In this document: piece after piece, positions 1 through 8,696 of the stretch
Numbering within the stretch: position 1 is the stretch's first letter
How the letters are laid out: the number at the start of each line of letters is the position of its first letter
NCBI RefSeq assembly: GCF_030766935.1
Contig: NZ_JASERL010000007.1
Location: 372,001-436,000, forward strand
DNA: 64,000 nucleotides
Direction of reading: 5' to 3'
Source: Streptomyces sp. KL109B
GTDB lineage: Bacteria; Actinomycetota; Actinomycetes; Streptomycetales; Streptomycetaceae
Made by a program: the position numbers and the translations under genes
Notes under the pieces: generated by a model
What the model was told of the DNA's origin: nothing
The model's input: only the letters and a program-made list of their open reading frames with translations
Databases searched by the model: none

Positions 1-2897
1 ACGATCTCCGCGTCCTCGTTGTCCACGGCGAGCCGCGCCACGAACGACCGGTCGATCTTCAGCTCGCTCACCGGGAGCCGCCGCAGGTGCACCAGCGACG
101 AGTAACCCGTACCGAAGTCGTCGAGCGACATCTTCACGCCGTGCCCGGTCAGCCCGGCCAGGGTGTCCGCGGCGCGCTGCGGGTCCTCCAGGAGTACGTG
201 CTCCGTTATCTCGAGCTGCAACGACCCGGCAGGGACCCCGTGCCGCGCAAGCCGCGCCGCGACCGCTCCCGCGAAGCCCGGCGTGTGGACGTCGCGCGGC
301 GACACGTTCACGGCGACCGGAACGTGCAGCCCCTGCGCCCGCCACCGCGCGACCTGCGCGAGGGCGGTCTCCAGGACGTACTCCGTCAGATGCGGCATGA
401 GCCCGGACGACTCGGCGATGGCGATGAACTCGTCCGGCGGCACCTTCCCGCGCTCCGGATGCACCCACCGTACGAGCGCCTCGAGACCCGCCACCTGTCC
501 GTCGAACCGGACCTTCGGCTGGTAGTGCAGCGCCACCTCGCCCGCGTCGAGCGCGCGCCGCAGGTCGCCCAACAGGCCGAGCCGGTCGGGGGTGTTGGAG
601 TCCCGCTTCGATTCGTACACCTCGACGCCCGTGCGGTCCCGCTTCGCCTGGTACATCGCGACGTCGGCCCGGCGCAGCAGGCCCTCCGCGTCCAGCGCGT
701 GGTCGGGGAAGACGGCGAGTCCCGCGCTCGCCTCCAGTACGAGGGTCAGCCCGTCCAGGTCGAGAGGGGAGCCGAGCGTGGCCACGAGATTGCGGGCCAC
801 GCGCGTCGCGGACGTCGTGGAGTCGGCGACCGGCAGCAGCACGGCGAACTCGTCGCCGCCGAGCCGCGCGACCTCCGCGCCGCGCGGCAGCGCCGCTCTC
901 AGCCGATCCGCGACCTGCAACAGGAGCCGGTCACCGGCGAGATGACCGAGCGTGTCGTTGACCGACCGGAACCGGTCGAGGTCGATCAGCATCAGCGCGC
1001 TGCGCACCCCGATCCGCTCGGCGTCGTCGAGCGCGGTCCAGGTGCGTTCGAGGAGCCACTGCCGGTTGGGGAGGCCGGTGAGCGGATCGCGCAGCTGCTC
1101 CTCGGCGCGGGCCCGGGCGATCCACAGCGTGGAGTCGAGCGCGATCAGCGGGATCGCGAACAGCGGCAGCAGCACCGGAAGCGCGATCGCGACGACGCAG
1201 ATCAGCGGCGCGATCCCGAGCAGCGCGACGGCGACCAGGCCCTGTCGCACGAGCGCGGTACGGGCGACGGTCGGAAGCCCCGAGTTCGGTGGTGCATGCA
1301 CGTACCAGAGCAGGGTGCGGGTGATCAGCAGATACGCGATCGCCGCGAGGGCCACCTCCGGCACCGTGGCGAGGTCCCAGTCCTCCGGTTTCCACGGCGT
1401 CTCGACGGACGGTACGCGGCCGAACGCGGCGAGGACGAGGGCGCCCGCCCCGATACCGAGGATGTCTATCGCGCCGTGCAGCAGCCCCTGGCGCCAGCAG
1501 TGCCTGCGGGCGATGCCGACGAGCACGACGACCGTGAGGCTGACCATGCCCGCGGGCACCCAGCCGTACAGGAGCAGTACGGCGAGGGTGAGGGCGGCGC
1601 CGGATCCGGTGCCGCCCCACCAGCGGTCGCGGCCGAGCGCGACGAGGTGGCCGACGATGATCCCGGTCAGGATCGCCAGGCACCAGCCGACCGTGCCGGA
1701 CGGGAAGAGCGCGTGCTGCTCCGCGAACGCCCAGTAGAAGCCGGCGCCGAGCACCACGGCGGCCAGCGCCACCACCACGCCGGGCAGCAGCGGCACGAGC
1801 GCGGCACGCGAGGCCTCCGGCTGCCCGGCGACGTGCTGGTACTGATTGCGCGCGGGCGTCGCCACCCCGACCCGGCCACCCGAGGGAAGGGCTCCTGGAA
1901 GCGGCGCGGCCGGCGCCCCCTTCCCCGGCCGGGCGGGCCTGCCGCCGGGACGAACAGGACTGGCGGAGCGGGCGGACACCGCCGCGTGCTCGTCCCGCGC
2001 GCCATCGCCGGACGGAAGATCCCTGGAGGGGAGGTTGCCGGACGGACGGTCGCTGGGCGGGAGGGCGCCGGACGGACGGTTGCCGGACGGAAGGTTGCTG
2101 GGCGAGAGGTTGCCGGACGGAAGATCCCTGGGCGGAAGGGCGCCGGACGGACGGTCCCGGGACGGCAGGTCACGGTCCCGGGACGGCAGGTCGCTGGAAG
2201 GGAATTCGTGGGCGCCGCGGTCGACGGACAGGCCGTCGTTCGTCGCACGCACACCAAAGCGCCCGTCATCGGACGCACCGCCACCAGACGCACCGTCACC
2301 GTACGTACCACCACGGGGCGCACCATCACCAGACGCACCACCACGGGGCGCGCCACCACCGGACGTACCACCACGGGGCGCGCCACCACCGGACGCACCA
2401 CCACCGGACGCACCACCACCGGAGGCACCGTCACCGGCCCCGCCACGGCGGCCGGAAGAAGGCTCGCCGTGCGTGTCCTCGACCTGCGTGGTGCGGCTCG
2501 GCAGCGTGTTCGCGGCCGAGGTGTGTTCCGGCTCGTCGGCCGAACTGCCGTTGTCCGCAAGGGGGGTGGGCCCCGGTGCGGCGGAACTCGCCGGGCGGTC
2601 GTCCGCCCCGCGCCCCACCGGCCCTTCGTGGCCCGTAACTTCGGCACCGGCCACGCCGGGCACCGCCCTGTTCGCGGCCGGGGCCGCCGCCCCGCCGGTC
2701 CGATCGGCGCCGAAGGCGAGTACGCCTCCGCGCCACCATTTGCGCCAGTTCACCACACCACCGCGCTCGTTCTCCCCGTGACCGCTTTCGCTGCCGTCGA
2801 CTCCGTCGCCGCGGTCGGGACGCCGTGCCGGGTCGCGCCGTGCACGACGACGCGGGCGCAGGCGTGAGTCCGGGGCGGCGCTCTCGGTCGGTTCCAT
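1..2897 (-). CDS. rmdB: Membrane GGDEF-EAL c-di-GMP turnover protein (RmdB-like), C-terminus cut by window edge
   Basis: Predicted membrane protein that makes and/or degrades cyclic di-GMP. The ATG at 2897 follows GAGAGGGACGGG, and the frame stays open to base 1 (965 codons). Residues 1 to about 340 are a disordered Gly/Ser/Pro/Asp-rich segment built of imperfect repeats. About 350-590 contain several hydrophobic helices. The GGDEF motif is at 680-684 and is intact. The residues where an RxxD inhibitory site would sit do not match it. The EAL motif is at 806-808, and the ITE, DDFGTGYSS and LKIDRSF motifs follow, so the phosphodiesterase half looks competent. RmdB of S. coelicolor has this membrane-GGDEF-EAL layout, acts mainly as a phosphodiesterase in development, and lies beside ligA as here. 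The symbol rests on architecture and neighbourhood, not on an alignment. Confidence 0.85.
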   Translation of the reverse strand, partial: MEPTESAAPDSRLRPRRRARRDPARRPDRGDGVDGSESGHGENERGGVVNWRKWWRGGVLAFGADRTGGAAAPAANRAVPGVAGAEVTGHEGPVGRGADDRPASSAAPGPTPLADNGSSADEPEHTSAANTLPSRTTQVEDTHGEPSSGRRGGAGDGASGGGASGGGASGGGAPRGGTSGGGAPRGGASGDGAPRGGTYGDGASGGGASDDGRFGVRATNDGLSVDRGAHEFPSSDLPSRDRDLPSRDRPSGALPPRDLPSGNLSPSNLPSGNRPSGALPPSDRPSGNLPSRDLPSGDGARDEHAAVSARSASPVRPGGRPARPGKGAPAAPLPGALPSGGRVGVATPARNQYQHVAGQPEASRAALVPLLPGVVVALAAVVLGAGFYWAFAEQHALFPSGTVGWCLAILTGIIVGHLVALGRDRWWGGTGSGAALTLAVLLLYGWVPAGMVSLTVVVLVGIARRHCWRQGLLHGAIDILGIGAGALVLAAFGRVPSVETPWKPEDWDLATVPEVALAAIAYLLITRTLLWYVHAPPNSGLPTVARTALVRQGLVAVALLGIAPLICVVAIALPVLLPLFAIPLIALDSTLWIARARAEEQLRDPLTGLPNRQWLLERTWTALDDAERIGVRSALMLIDLDRFRSVNDTLGHLAGDRLLLQVADRLRAALPRGAEVARLGGDEFAVLLPVADSTTSATRVARNLVATLGSPLDLDGLTLVLEASAGLAVFPDHALDAEGLLRRADVAMYQAKRDRTGVEVYESKRDSNTPDRLGLLGDLRRALDAGEVALHYQPKVRFDGQVAGLEALVRWVHPERGKVPPDEFIAIAESSGLMPHLTEYVLETALAQVARWRAQGLHVPVAVNVSPRDVHTPGFAGAVAARLARHGVPAGSLQLEITEHVLLEDPQRAADTLAGLTGHGVKMSLDDFGTGYSSLVHLRRLPVSELKIDRSFVARLAVDNEDAEI
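2020..2440 (-). repeat. Imperfect tandem coding repeats in the disordered N-terminus of the GGDEF-EAL protein
   Basis: Two adjoining arrays of short degenerate repeats lie inside the coding region. About 2265-2440 encodes alternating SGGGA and PRGGT/PRGGA units (15-bp units). About 2020-2200 encodes units of the type DLPSG, NRPSG and ALPP. All units are multiples of three bases, so the frame is preserved. They make up the cytoplasmic N-terminal extension ahead of the first membrane helix. Copy number probably varies between strains. Confidence 0.75.
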
Positions 2898-3128
2898 TCC
2901 CGTCCCTCTCACTGCCGGCGGCACTCTCCGTCCGCTGCCCGCTTTCCTCGCCTTCAAGTGAGCGAGGATTTGCCCCATCCGCAGCAGGACTCGGCAGGCG
3001 CACACCTCAACAGTAGGCCGCAGAAGGCTTCCACGGGCACCAGACGGACGCGCCCGGGCACGGTTGCCCGAATAGGCCCTGGCTTTCCGGCTGCGTCTGG
3101 TATGCGCCGTTCGAGTGACCCGCGGCCG

Positions 3129-5330
3129 CTACTCGGCGGTCTCCTCCTCGGCGGGGAGCGCCACGTCGGCGGCGGCATCGGGCCCCTGTTCCAGCAGGAC
3201 GGCGAACCCGTCCTCGTCCAGAACCGGAACCTTTACCTGCATGGCCTTGTCGTACTTGGAACCGGGGTTGTCCCCGACGACCACGAACGACGTCTTCTTC
3301 GAAACGGAACCCGTCACCTTGGCGCCTCTGCTCTGCAGGGCTTCTTTTGCGCCATCCCGCGTGAACTTCTGGAGCGTTCCGGTGACCACGACCGTGAGTC
3401 CTTCGAGCGGTCGCGGCCCTTCGTCCTCACCCGCCCCTTCCTCCTCCATCCTCACACCGGCCTCACGCCACTTCCGCAGAATCTCCCGATGCCAGTCCTC
3501 GGCGAACCACTGCTTCACGGAGGCGGCGATGATTCCGCCGACGCCGTCCGTGGCGGCGAGTTCCTCCTCGGTGGCCTGGTCGATGCGGTCGATGGAGCGG
3601 AACTCGCGGGCGAGCGCCGCGGCGGCGACCGGGCCGACATGACGGATCGACAGGCCGTTGATGACCCGGGCCAGCGGGCGCGTCTTCGCGGCCTCGATGT
3701 GCTCCAGCATCGAGACGGCGTTCTTGCGCGGCTCTCCCGCCTTCGTGGCGAAGATGTCCGCGACCTTCTCCTCGCCCGTCTTCGGGTCGCGCTTGGGAAG
3801 TCCGCTGTCCTGGTCGAGGACGTACGCCTTGATGGGCAGGAGCTGGTCCATCGTGAGGTCGAACAGGTCGCCCTCGTCCGTGAGCGGCGGCTGCTCGGGC
3901 TCAAGCGGGCCGGTGAGCGCGGCGGCGGCCACGTACCCGAAGTTCTCGATGTCGAGGCACTGGCGGCCGCCCAGGTAGAAGAGGCGCTCGCGCAACTGGG
4001 CAGGGCACGTGCGGGCGTTGGGGCAGCGGAGGTCGATGTCGCCCTCCTTCATGGCCCGCAGTTCCGTGCCGCACTCGGGGCACTCGGTGGGCATCACGAA
4101 CTCGTACTCGCTGCCGTCCCGCAGGTCGGCGACGGGGCCGAGGATCTCGGGGATGACGTCACCGGCCTTGCGGATGACGACCGTGTCCCCGATGAAGACG
4201 CCCTTCTTCTTGACGATCTCCTGGTTGTGCAGCGTCGCGAACTCGACCTCGGAGCCCGCGACGGTCACCGGCTCCACCTGCGCGTACGGCGTCACGCGGC
4301 CCGTGCGGCCCACGCCCACGCGGATGTTGACCAGCTTGGTGTTGACCTCTTCGGGCGGGAACTTCCAGGCGATGGCCCAGCGCGGGGCGCGCGCAGTGGA
4401 GCCGAGGCGGCCCTGGAGGGGGATCTCGTCGAGCTTGATGACGGCGCCGTCGATCTCGTGGTCCACGGAGTGACGGTTCTCCCCGTAGTACGCGATGAAC
4501 TTCCGTACGCCTTCGAGGTCGTCGACGACCTTGCTGTATTTGGTGGTCGGCAGGCCCCATTCGCGCAGCAGGTCGTACGCCTGCGAGAGGCGGTCGATGT
4601 CGAAGCCCTCGCGGGCGCCGATGCCGTGCACCACCATGTGCAGCGGGCGCGTCGCCGTGACGCGCGGGTCCTTCTGGCGCAGTGAACCCGCCGCCGCGTT
4701 ACGGGGGTTGGCGAAGGGCTTGTCGCCTGCCTCGACGAGCCGCGCGTTCAGCTCCTCGAACTTGTCCATGGGGAAGAAGACTTCGCCGCGGATCTCGACG
4801 AGCGGCGGGATGTTCTCGCCCTTGAGGCGGTTCGGGATCTCCGCGATCGTGCGGACGTTGGACGTGATGTCCTCGCCGACCCGGCCGTCCCCGCGCGTGG
4901 CCGCGCGCGTGAGCCGTCCGTCCTCGTACGTCAGGTTCACCGCGAGGCCGTCGATCTTCAGCTCGCACAGGAAGTGGTAGCCGGGCGCGCCGACGTCCTT
5001 GGCGACGCGGTCGGCCCAGGCCGCCAACTCCTCGTCGTCGAAGGCGTTGTCGAGGGAGAGCATGCGCTCGCGGTGCTCGACGGACGTGAACACCGTCTCG
5101 TACTGGCCCGCGACCTTCTGGGTCGGCGAGTCCGGGGTGCGTAGTTCGGGATGCTTCTCCTCCAGCGCCTCCAGGGAACGCAGGAGCTTGTCGAACTCGG
5201 CGTCGGAGACGACCGGAGCGTCGTTCACGTAGTACCGGAAGCGGTGCTCCTCGATCTGCTCGGCCAGCTGTGCGTGCTCGTCCCGCGCCTTGGCGGGCAC
5301 GGAACCCTCGCTCTGCAGTGCGTCAGCCAC
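3129..5330 (-). CDS. ligA: NAD-dependent DNA ligase LigA
   Basis: Essential replicative and repair ligase, using NAD+ to seal nicks. The 733-residue product has the family's order of domains: an Ia domain with the NAD-binding YY pair near 33-34, an adenylation domain with the nucleophilic Lys125 in the KIDG motif, an OB fold, a four-cysteine zinc finger (CPECG...CPNARTCPAQ), helix-hairpin-helix repeats and a C-terminal BRCT domain (LTVVVTGTLQKF...). The start is the GTG at 5330, preceded by GGGAGGACGAGACG. It lies 42 bp downstream of the MetE-like gene and 231 bp upstream of the c-di-GMP gene, all on the same strand. No key residue seems missing. Confidence 0.97.
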   Translation of the reverse strand: MADALQSEGSVPAKARDEHAQLAEQIEEHRFRYYVNDAPVVSDAEFDKLLRSLEALEEKHPELRTPDSPTQKVAGQYETVFTSVEHRERMLSLDNAFDDEELAAWADRVAKDVGAPGYHFLCELKIDGLAVNLTYEDGRLTRAATRGDGRVGEDITSNVRTIAEIPNRLKGENIPPLVEIRGEVFFPMDKFEELNARLVEAGDKPFANPRNAAAGSLRQKDPRVTATRPLHMVVHGIGAREGFDIDRLSQAYDLLREWGLPTTKYSKVVDDLEGVRKFIAYYGENRHSVDHEIDGAVIKLDEIPLQGRLGSTARAPRWAIAWKFPPEEVNTKLVNIRVGVGRTGRVTPYAQVEPVTVAGSEVEFATLHNQEIVKKKGVFIGDTVVIRKAGDVIPEILGPVADLRDGSEYEFVMPTECPECGTELRAMKEGDIDLRCPNARTCPAQLRERLFYLGGRQCLDIENFGYVAAAALTGPLEPEQPPLTDEGDLFDLTMDQLLPIKAYVLDQDSGLPKRDPKTGEEKVADIFATKAGEPRKNAVSMLEHIEAAKTRPLARVINGLSIRHVGPVAAAALAREFRSIDRIDQATEEELAATDGVGGIIAASVKQWFAEDWHREILRKWREAGVRMEEEGAGEDEGPRPLEGLTVVVTGTLQKFTRDGAKEALQSRGAKVTGSVSKKTSFVVVGDNPGSKYDKAMQVKVPVLDEDGFAVLLEQGPDAAADVALPAEEETAE

Positions 5331-5372
5331 CGTCTCGTCCTCCCGTTAGCCTTCTTCAGCTTTCGTCCACGG

Positions 5373-6392
5373 TCACTCAGGGTTGTCCGCAAGTGATCTC
5401 GCCGCCCGGACGCAGTGGGCGAGGGCCTCGCGGGCGTACGCGGGTGAGGCACCCGCGAGGCCGCACGACGGCGTGAGCACCACCGAGTCCGCGAGCGAAC
5501 CCGGATTCAGCCCCAGCCTGCGCCACAGCGTCCTGACACCCATGACGCTACCGGCAGGGTCTGACAATTCGCCGTCCACGCCCGGCACGACACCGGCGAC
5601 GAGCCGCAGACCGGCCTCGACGGACTCCCCCAGCACGTCGTCGTCACGCTCGGTGAGCAGCGAGAAGTCGAAGGAGACGGCGTCCGCGCCGGCCCGGCGC
5701 AGCAGGGCGAACGGGACGTCGGGGGCGCAGGAGTGGACCATGCGCGGGCCGTCGTCGAGCACGTTCATCACGTCGCGCAGCGCGCTCTCGACGAGCTGGC
5801 GGTCGACGGCGCGGTGCGTGCGGTACTCGCTGGCGGTCTTGATCTGGCCGCGCAGCACGGCGATGAGGGACGGCTCGTCGAGTTGGAGCATCAGCTGGGC
5901 GCCGGGGACGCGGCGGCGTACGTCGGCGAGGTGGGCGCGCAGGCCCTCGGCGAGGGACGCGGCGAGGTCGCGGCAGGCTCCGAGGTCGGAGAGGGCGGCC
6001 TCGCCGTTCCTCAACTCCAGGGCGGCGGCGAGCGTCCACGGCCCGACGGCCTGCACCTTCAGCGGCCCCTCGTACCCCTGCGTGAATTCTTCGAGGGCGT
6101 CGAGGTCCTCGCCGAGCCAGGACCTGGCGCGCTTGGTGTCCCGGCCGGGCCGGTCACCGATCCGCCAGCCGCTGGGCTCCACGCGCGCGTAGAGGTCGAC
6201 CAGCAGTCCGGCCGTGCGGCCGATCATGTCGGCGCCCGGGCCGCGCGCGGGCAGCTCGGCGAGGTACGGCATGCCCTGCTCGGGGCCCTCGAAGCTGCCG
6301 GTCACGGTCTTGGCGGCCTCGCGGGCGTCGCCACCGGGCATCGAGCCGACGCCCGTGGCCGGCCCCCACCTGAAGTCGCTCTTTTCACTCAC
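5373..6392 (-). CDS. Cobalamin-independent methionine synthase-like protein (MetE C-terminal type)
   Basis: A 339-residue protein matching only the catalytic C-terminal half of MetE, the UROD/MetE barrel. The zinc ligands of that barrel are recognisable: His220 and Cys222 in HSCA, and Cys310 in TPSCGLAG. The N-terminal half that binds polyglutamyl folate in full MetE is absent. Short stand-alone forms like this are common in actinobacteria and archaea and probably transfer a methyl group to a thiol, but the physiological methyl donor is not known from sequence. Translation probably starts at the GTG at 6392; there is no convincing Shine-Dalgarno site. It lies between the SDR and ligA genes in one direction with short gaps and is probably cotranscribed with them. 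Confidence 0.8.
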   Translation of the reverse strand: MSEKSDFRWGPATGVGSMPGGDAREAAKTVTGSFEGPEQGMPYLAELPARGPGADMIGRTAGLLVDLYARVEPSGWRIGDRPGRDTKRARSWLGEDLDALEEFTQGYEGPLKVQAVGPWTLAAALELRNGEAALSDLGACRDLAASLAEGLRAHLADVRRRVPGAQLMLQLDEPSLIAVLRGQIKTASEYRTHRAVDRQLVESALRDVMNVLDDGPRMVHSCAPDVPFALLRRAGADAVSFDFSLLTERDDDVLGESVEAGLRLVAGVVPGVDGELSDPAGSVMGVRTLWRRLGLNPGSLADSVVLTPSCGLAGASPAYAREALAHCVRAARSLADNPE

Positions 6393-6434
6393 GCAGGAAG
6401 GGTACGTAACGCCGGCCGCCGGGCGGGCGGCGCG

Positions 6435-7133
6435 TCAGCGGCCGGGGCGCACCGTGAGGTCGTTGACCTCGGCGTCGCGCGGCAGGTCGACCGCCATGAG
6501 GATCGCCGTGGCGATGGACTCGGGGTCGATCCAGCGCTCCGGGTCGTACTCCTTGCCCTCCTGCTGGTGCACCTTGGCCTGCATGGCGCTCGCGGTGCGG
6601 CCGGGGTAGACGGAGGTGACGCGCACGCCGTTGCCGTGCTCCTCCTCGCGCAGCGCGTCCGCGAGGCCCTTGAGGCCGTGCTTGGAGGCGCCGTACGCGG
6701 ACCAGCCCGCGTGCGCGTTCAGGCCGGAGCCGGAGTTCACGAAGACCACGTGGCCCTGGGCGACACGGAGTTGGGGCAGGAAGTGGCGGGTCAGCTCGGC
6801 CGGGGCGATCAGGTTGACGTTGAGCTGGTTGCGCCAGGACTTCGGGGTCAGCTCGTCGACCTTGCCCAGGTCGACGACGCCCGCGATGTGCAGCAGCGAG
6901 TCGACGCGGTCGGGCAGCGTCTGGTGCGAGAACGCCCAGGACAGCTTGTCCGGGTCGGCGAGGTCGCCGACGAGCGACTTGGCGCCGGGGAACTCGGCGG
7001 TGAGCTCCTTGGCGCGGCCCGCGTCGCGCGCGTGGAGGTAGAGCTCGTCGCCGCGCTCGTGCAGACGGCGGGCGACGGCGGCGCCGATTCCGGAACCGGC
7101 GCCGGTGATCACATGTGTAGCCATGCCCGCCAT
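6435..7133 (-). CDS. Short-chain dehydrogenase/reductase
   Basis: A classical SDR of 232 residues. It has the nucleotide-binding TGAGSGIG near residues 10-17, the NxxG-like IAGV near 83-86, catalytic Ser134, Tyr147 and Lys151 (YGASK), and the PG turn of the substrate loop (YPGRT). The short length and absence of extensions fit a soluble NAD(P)-dependent oxidoreductase of unknown substrate. Two ATGs are possible, at 7133 and 7124. The second places MATHVITGAG at the true strand beta-1 and may be the real one. The gene starts 7 bp after the LOG-family gene stops, so the two are likely translationally linked. Confidence 0.88.
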   Translation of the reverse strand: MAGMATHVITGAGSGIGAAVARRLHERGDELYLHARDAGRAKELTAEFPGAKSLVGDLADPDKLSWAFSHQTLPDRVDSLLHIAGVVDLGKVDELTPKSWRNQLNVNLIAPAELTRHFLPQLRVAQGHVVFVNSGSGLNAHAGWSAYGASKHGLKGLADALREEEHGNGVRVTSVYPGRTASAMQAKVHQQEGKEYDPERWIDPESIATAILMAVDLPRDAEVNDLTVRPGR

Positions 7134-7140
7134 GCTCGCA

Positions 7141-7686
7141 CTACTCGACGCCGCGCGACTCCTCGAGGTAAGCCAGGGCGCCGACCGGCTCCTCGGCGAA
7201 GAACACGAGGTCAGTGAGGGGCACGGGGAGGAAGCCCTCGTCCTCCATGCGCCGGAACTGCTCCTTGAGCCCGTCGTAGAACCCGGCCGAGTTCAGCAGC
7301 ACGATCGGCTTGTCGGTCTTGCCGTGCTTCTTCAGCTCCAGGATCTCGGTGGCCTCGTCGAGGGTGCCGGTGCCGCCCACCATGATCACGACGGCGTCGG
7401 CCTTCTCCAGGAGCAGCGCCTTGCGCTCGGCGAGGTCCCCCGCGATCACCATCTCGTCGGGCGCGGACACGGCGCGCGCCTTGGCGGCGAGAAAGTCCAC
7501 GGACACCCCGGTGAGCCGCCCGCCGGCCTCCGCCACCCCGTCGGCGACGACCTTCATGAGCCCGCTCTCGGACCCGCCCCACACGAGCGTGTGCCCGCCC
7601 TTGCCGAGCAGTTCGGCGAATTCGCGGGCGGGGCGGGTGTAACGCTCGTCGAGGTCGGCGGCGGAGAGGAAGACGCAGATGTTCAT
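7141..7686 (-). CDS. LOG-family protein (TIGR00730-like, cytokinin riboside monophosphate phosphoribohydrolase type)
   Basis: Product of 181 residues starting MNICVFLSAAD at the ATG at 7686. The Rossmann-like fold and the motif VGGTGTLDE match the PGGxGTxxE signature of the lysine-decarboxylase-like/LOG family. Characterised members remove ribose 5-phosphate from nucleoside monophosphates and are not decarboxylases. Here the first Pro of the motif is replaced by Val. An upstream in-frame extension exists, but homologous proteins begin at this Met. It is the first gene of the run leading to ligA. The true substrate is not apparent. Confidence 0.8.
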   Translation of the reverse strand: MNICVFLSAADLDERYTRPAREFAELLGKGGHTLVWGGSESGLMKVVADGVAEAGGRLTGVSVDFLAAKARAVSAPDEMVIAGDLAERKALLLEKADAVVIMVGGTGTLDEATEILELKKHGKTDKPIVLLNSAGFYDGLKEQFRRMEDEGFLPVPLTDLVFFAEEPVGALAYLEESRGVE

Positions 7687-7813
7687 GCCCCTACCGTACG
7701 GTCCGCCTCTGACAGCGGACCGCGGCCACCGGCCCCCGAGAGGCACCCGGCGCACGATGTCCTCGGTCCGGTCGGCGGGGTCGAGTGCCATGGCCGGGAA
7801 GAACTCGTCCACT

Positions 7814-8161
7814 GTGAGCGCTGACACAGTCATGACTCAAGGACACACGATCACCGTCGAGCAGGGCTCGCAGCGCGTGCGGGTCGTCCACGAAGGGCGG
7901 GTGCTCGCCGAGAGCACGCGTCCCCTGGTGCTGCGGGAGACCGGCTGTCCGGTGCGCTACTACCTCCCTCCGGAGGATGTGCGGACCGAGCTGCTGACTC
8001 CCTCGAACACGACTACGCACTGCCCCTTCAAGGGAGACGCCTCCTACTGGTCGGTGCCGGGGGCGCGGGACCTGGTGTGGGCGTATCCGGAACCGAAGAG
8101 CGACGTGGCCGCCATCAAGGACCACCTGTGCTTCTACGAGACGCAGGTCGATGCCGCGTAA
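7814..8161 (+). CDS. DUF427 domain protein
   Basis: Small soluble protein that consists of one DUF427 domain. It shows the family's GxxVRVxxxGxxLAES pattern, the YYxPxEDV segment, the CPxKGxAxYW motif and the C-terminal region ending in FYE. The family has a compact beta fold and no agreed activity. The start is uncertain. GTG 7814 gives 115 residues, and ATG 7832 gives 109 residues and matches the usual domain start. Neither has a strong ribosome site. It diverges from the LOG-family gene, with the promoters in the 127-bp gap. Confidence 0.8.
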   Translation: MSADTVMTQGHTITVEQGSQRVRVVHEGRVLAESTRPLVLRETGCPVRYYLPPEDVRTELLTPSNTTTHCPFKGDASYWSVPGARDLVWAYPEPKSDVAAIKDHLCFYETQVDAA

Positions 8162-8218
8162 CCACGCGCGCGTGGTCGAATGAGGAGGTACACGGCGCAA
8201 GGCGGAGGGTGAGGCGGC

Positions 8219-8677
8219 ATGACTCACGGAGACGGGCAGCAGAACGTTCCGACGGGCGGGTTCGGCGCTCCCCCACCGCCGTTCGCCCCGGCGCCGCCGC
8301 CGCACCCTCCGGCGGTCCCGCCCGCTCCGCCCGCTCCGCCCGGTCCACCCGCGGCGCCCGCCGCTCCCCCGATGCCGCCGGGCGTTCCTCCGGCCCAGGC
8401 CGCGGGCCCCGAGTTCATCGCGGCCGACGAGTACAACGGCGTGGTCGTGGACGCCGAGGGCGTGCACTTCGAGCAGGGGCCGCACGCCATCGACCTGCCG
8501 TGGGCGCAGCTGCGCACCGTGCAGTTCCAGCCGCTGCCGCAGGGCCTGTCCGTGGCGGCGGTGACGGCGCAGGGGCCGGTCTACGAGTGCCGGGTGCGGG
8601 CCCGCCGCAAGTCCCAGGCCACGCAGTGGCTCACGGATCTGCCGGGCGTCCTGCACCACTACCTCCAAGGGAGGTAG
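8219..8677 (+). CDS. Hypothetical protein with proline-rich head and PH-like C-terminal domain
   Basis: 152 residues, starting at the ATG at 8219 with GGAGGGTGAGGCGGC upstream. Residues about 15-65 are almost pure Pro/Ala/Gly. About 70-150 form a beta-rich domain (EYNGVVVDAEGVHFEQG ... YECRVRARRKSQATQWL) that resembles small PH-like domains of actinobacterial proteins of unknown function. No signal peptide or membrane segment. The gene ends 20 bp before the convergent mnmA stop. I cannot name a function. Confidence 0.75.
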   Translation: MTHGDGQQNVPTGGFGAPPPPFAPAPPPHPPAVPPAPPAPPGPPAAPAAPPMPPGVPPAQAAGPEFIAADEYNGVVVDAEGVHFEQGPHAIDLPWAQLRTVQFQPLPQGLSVAAVTAQGPVYECRVRARRKSQATQWLTDLPGVLHHYLQGR

Positions 8678-8696
8678 CAGGCTGCCACGACGGGGC

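Noticed and set aside
2265..2440. Regular short repeats that could suggest a CRISPR array
   Set aside because: Units are 15 bp, have no spacers, and translate in frame as part of the GGDEF-EAL protein. No cas genes are present.
87..2867. A 926-codon open frame on the plus strand
   Set aside because: It is antisense to the GGDEF-EAL gene. Its product is Arg/Gly-rich with no domain, a common by-product of high third-position GC.
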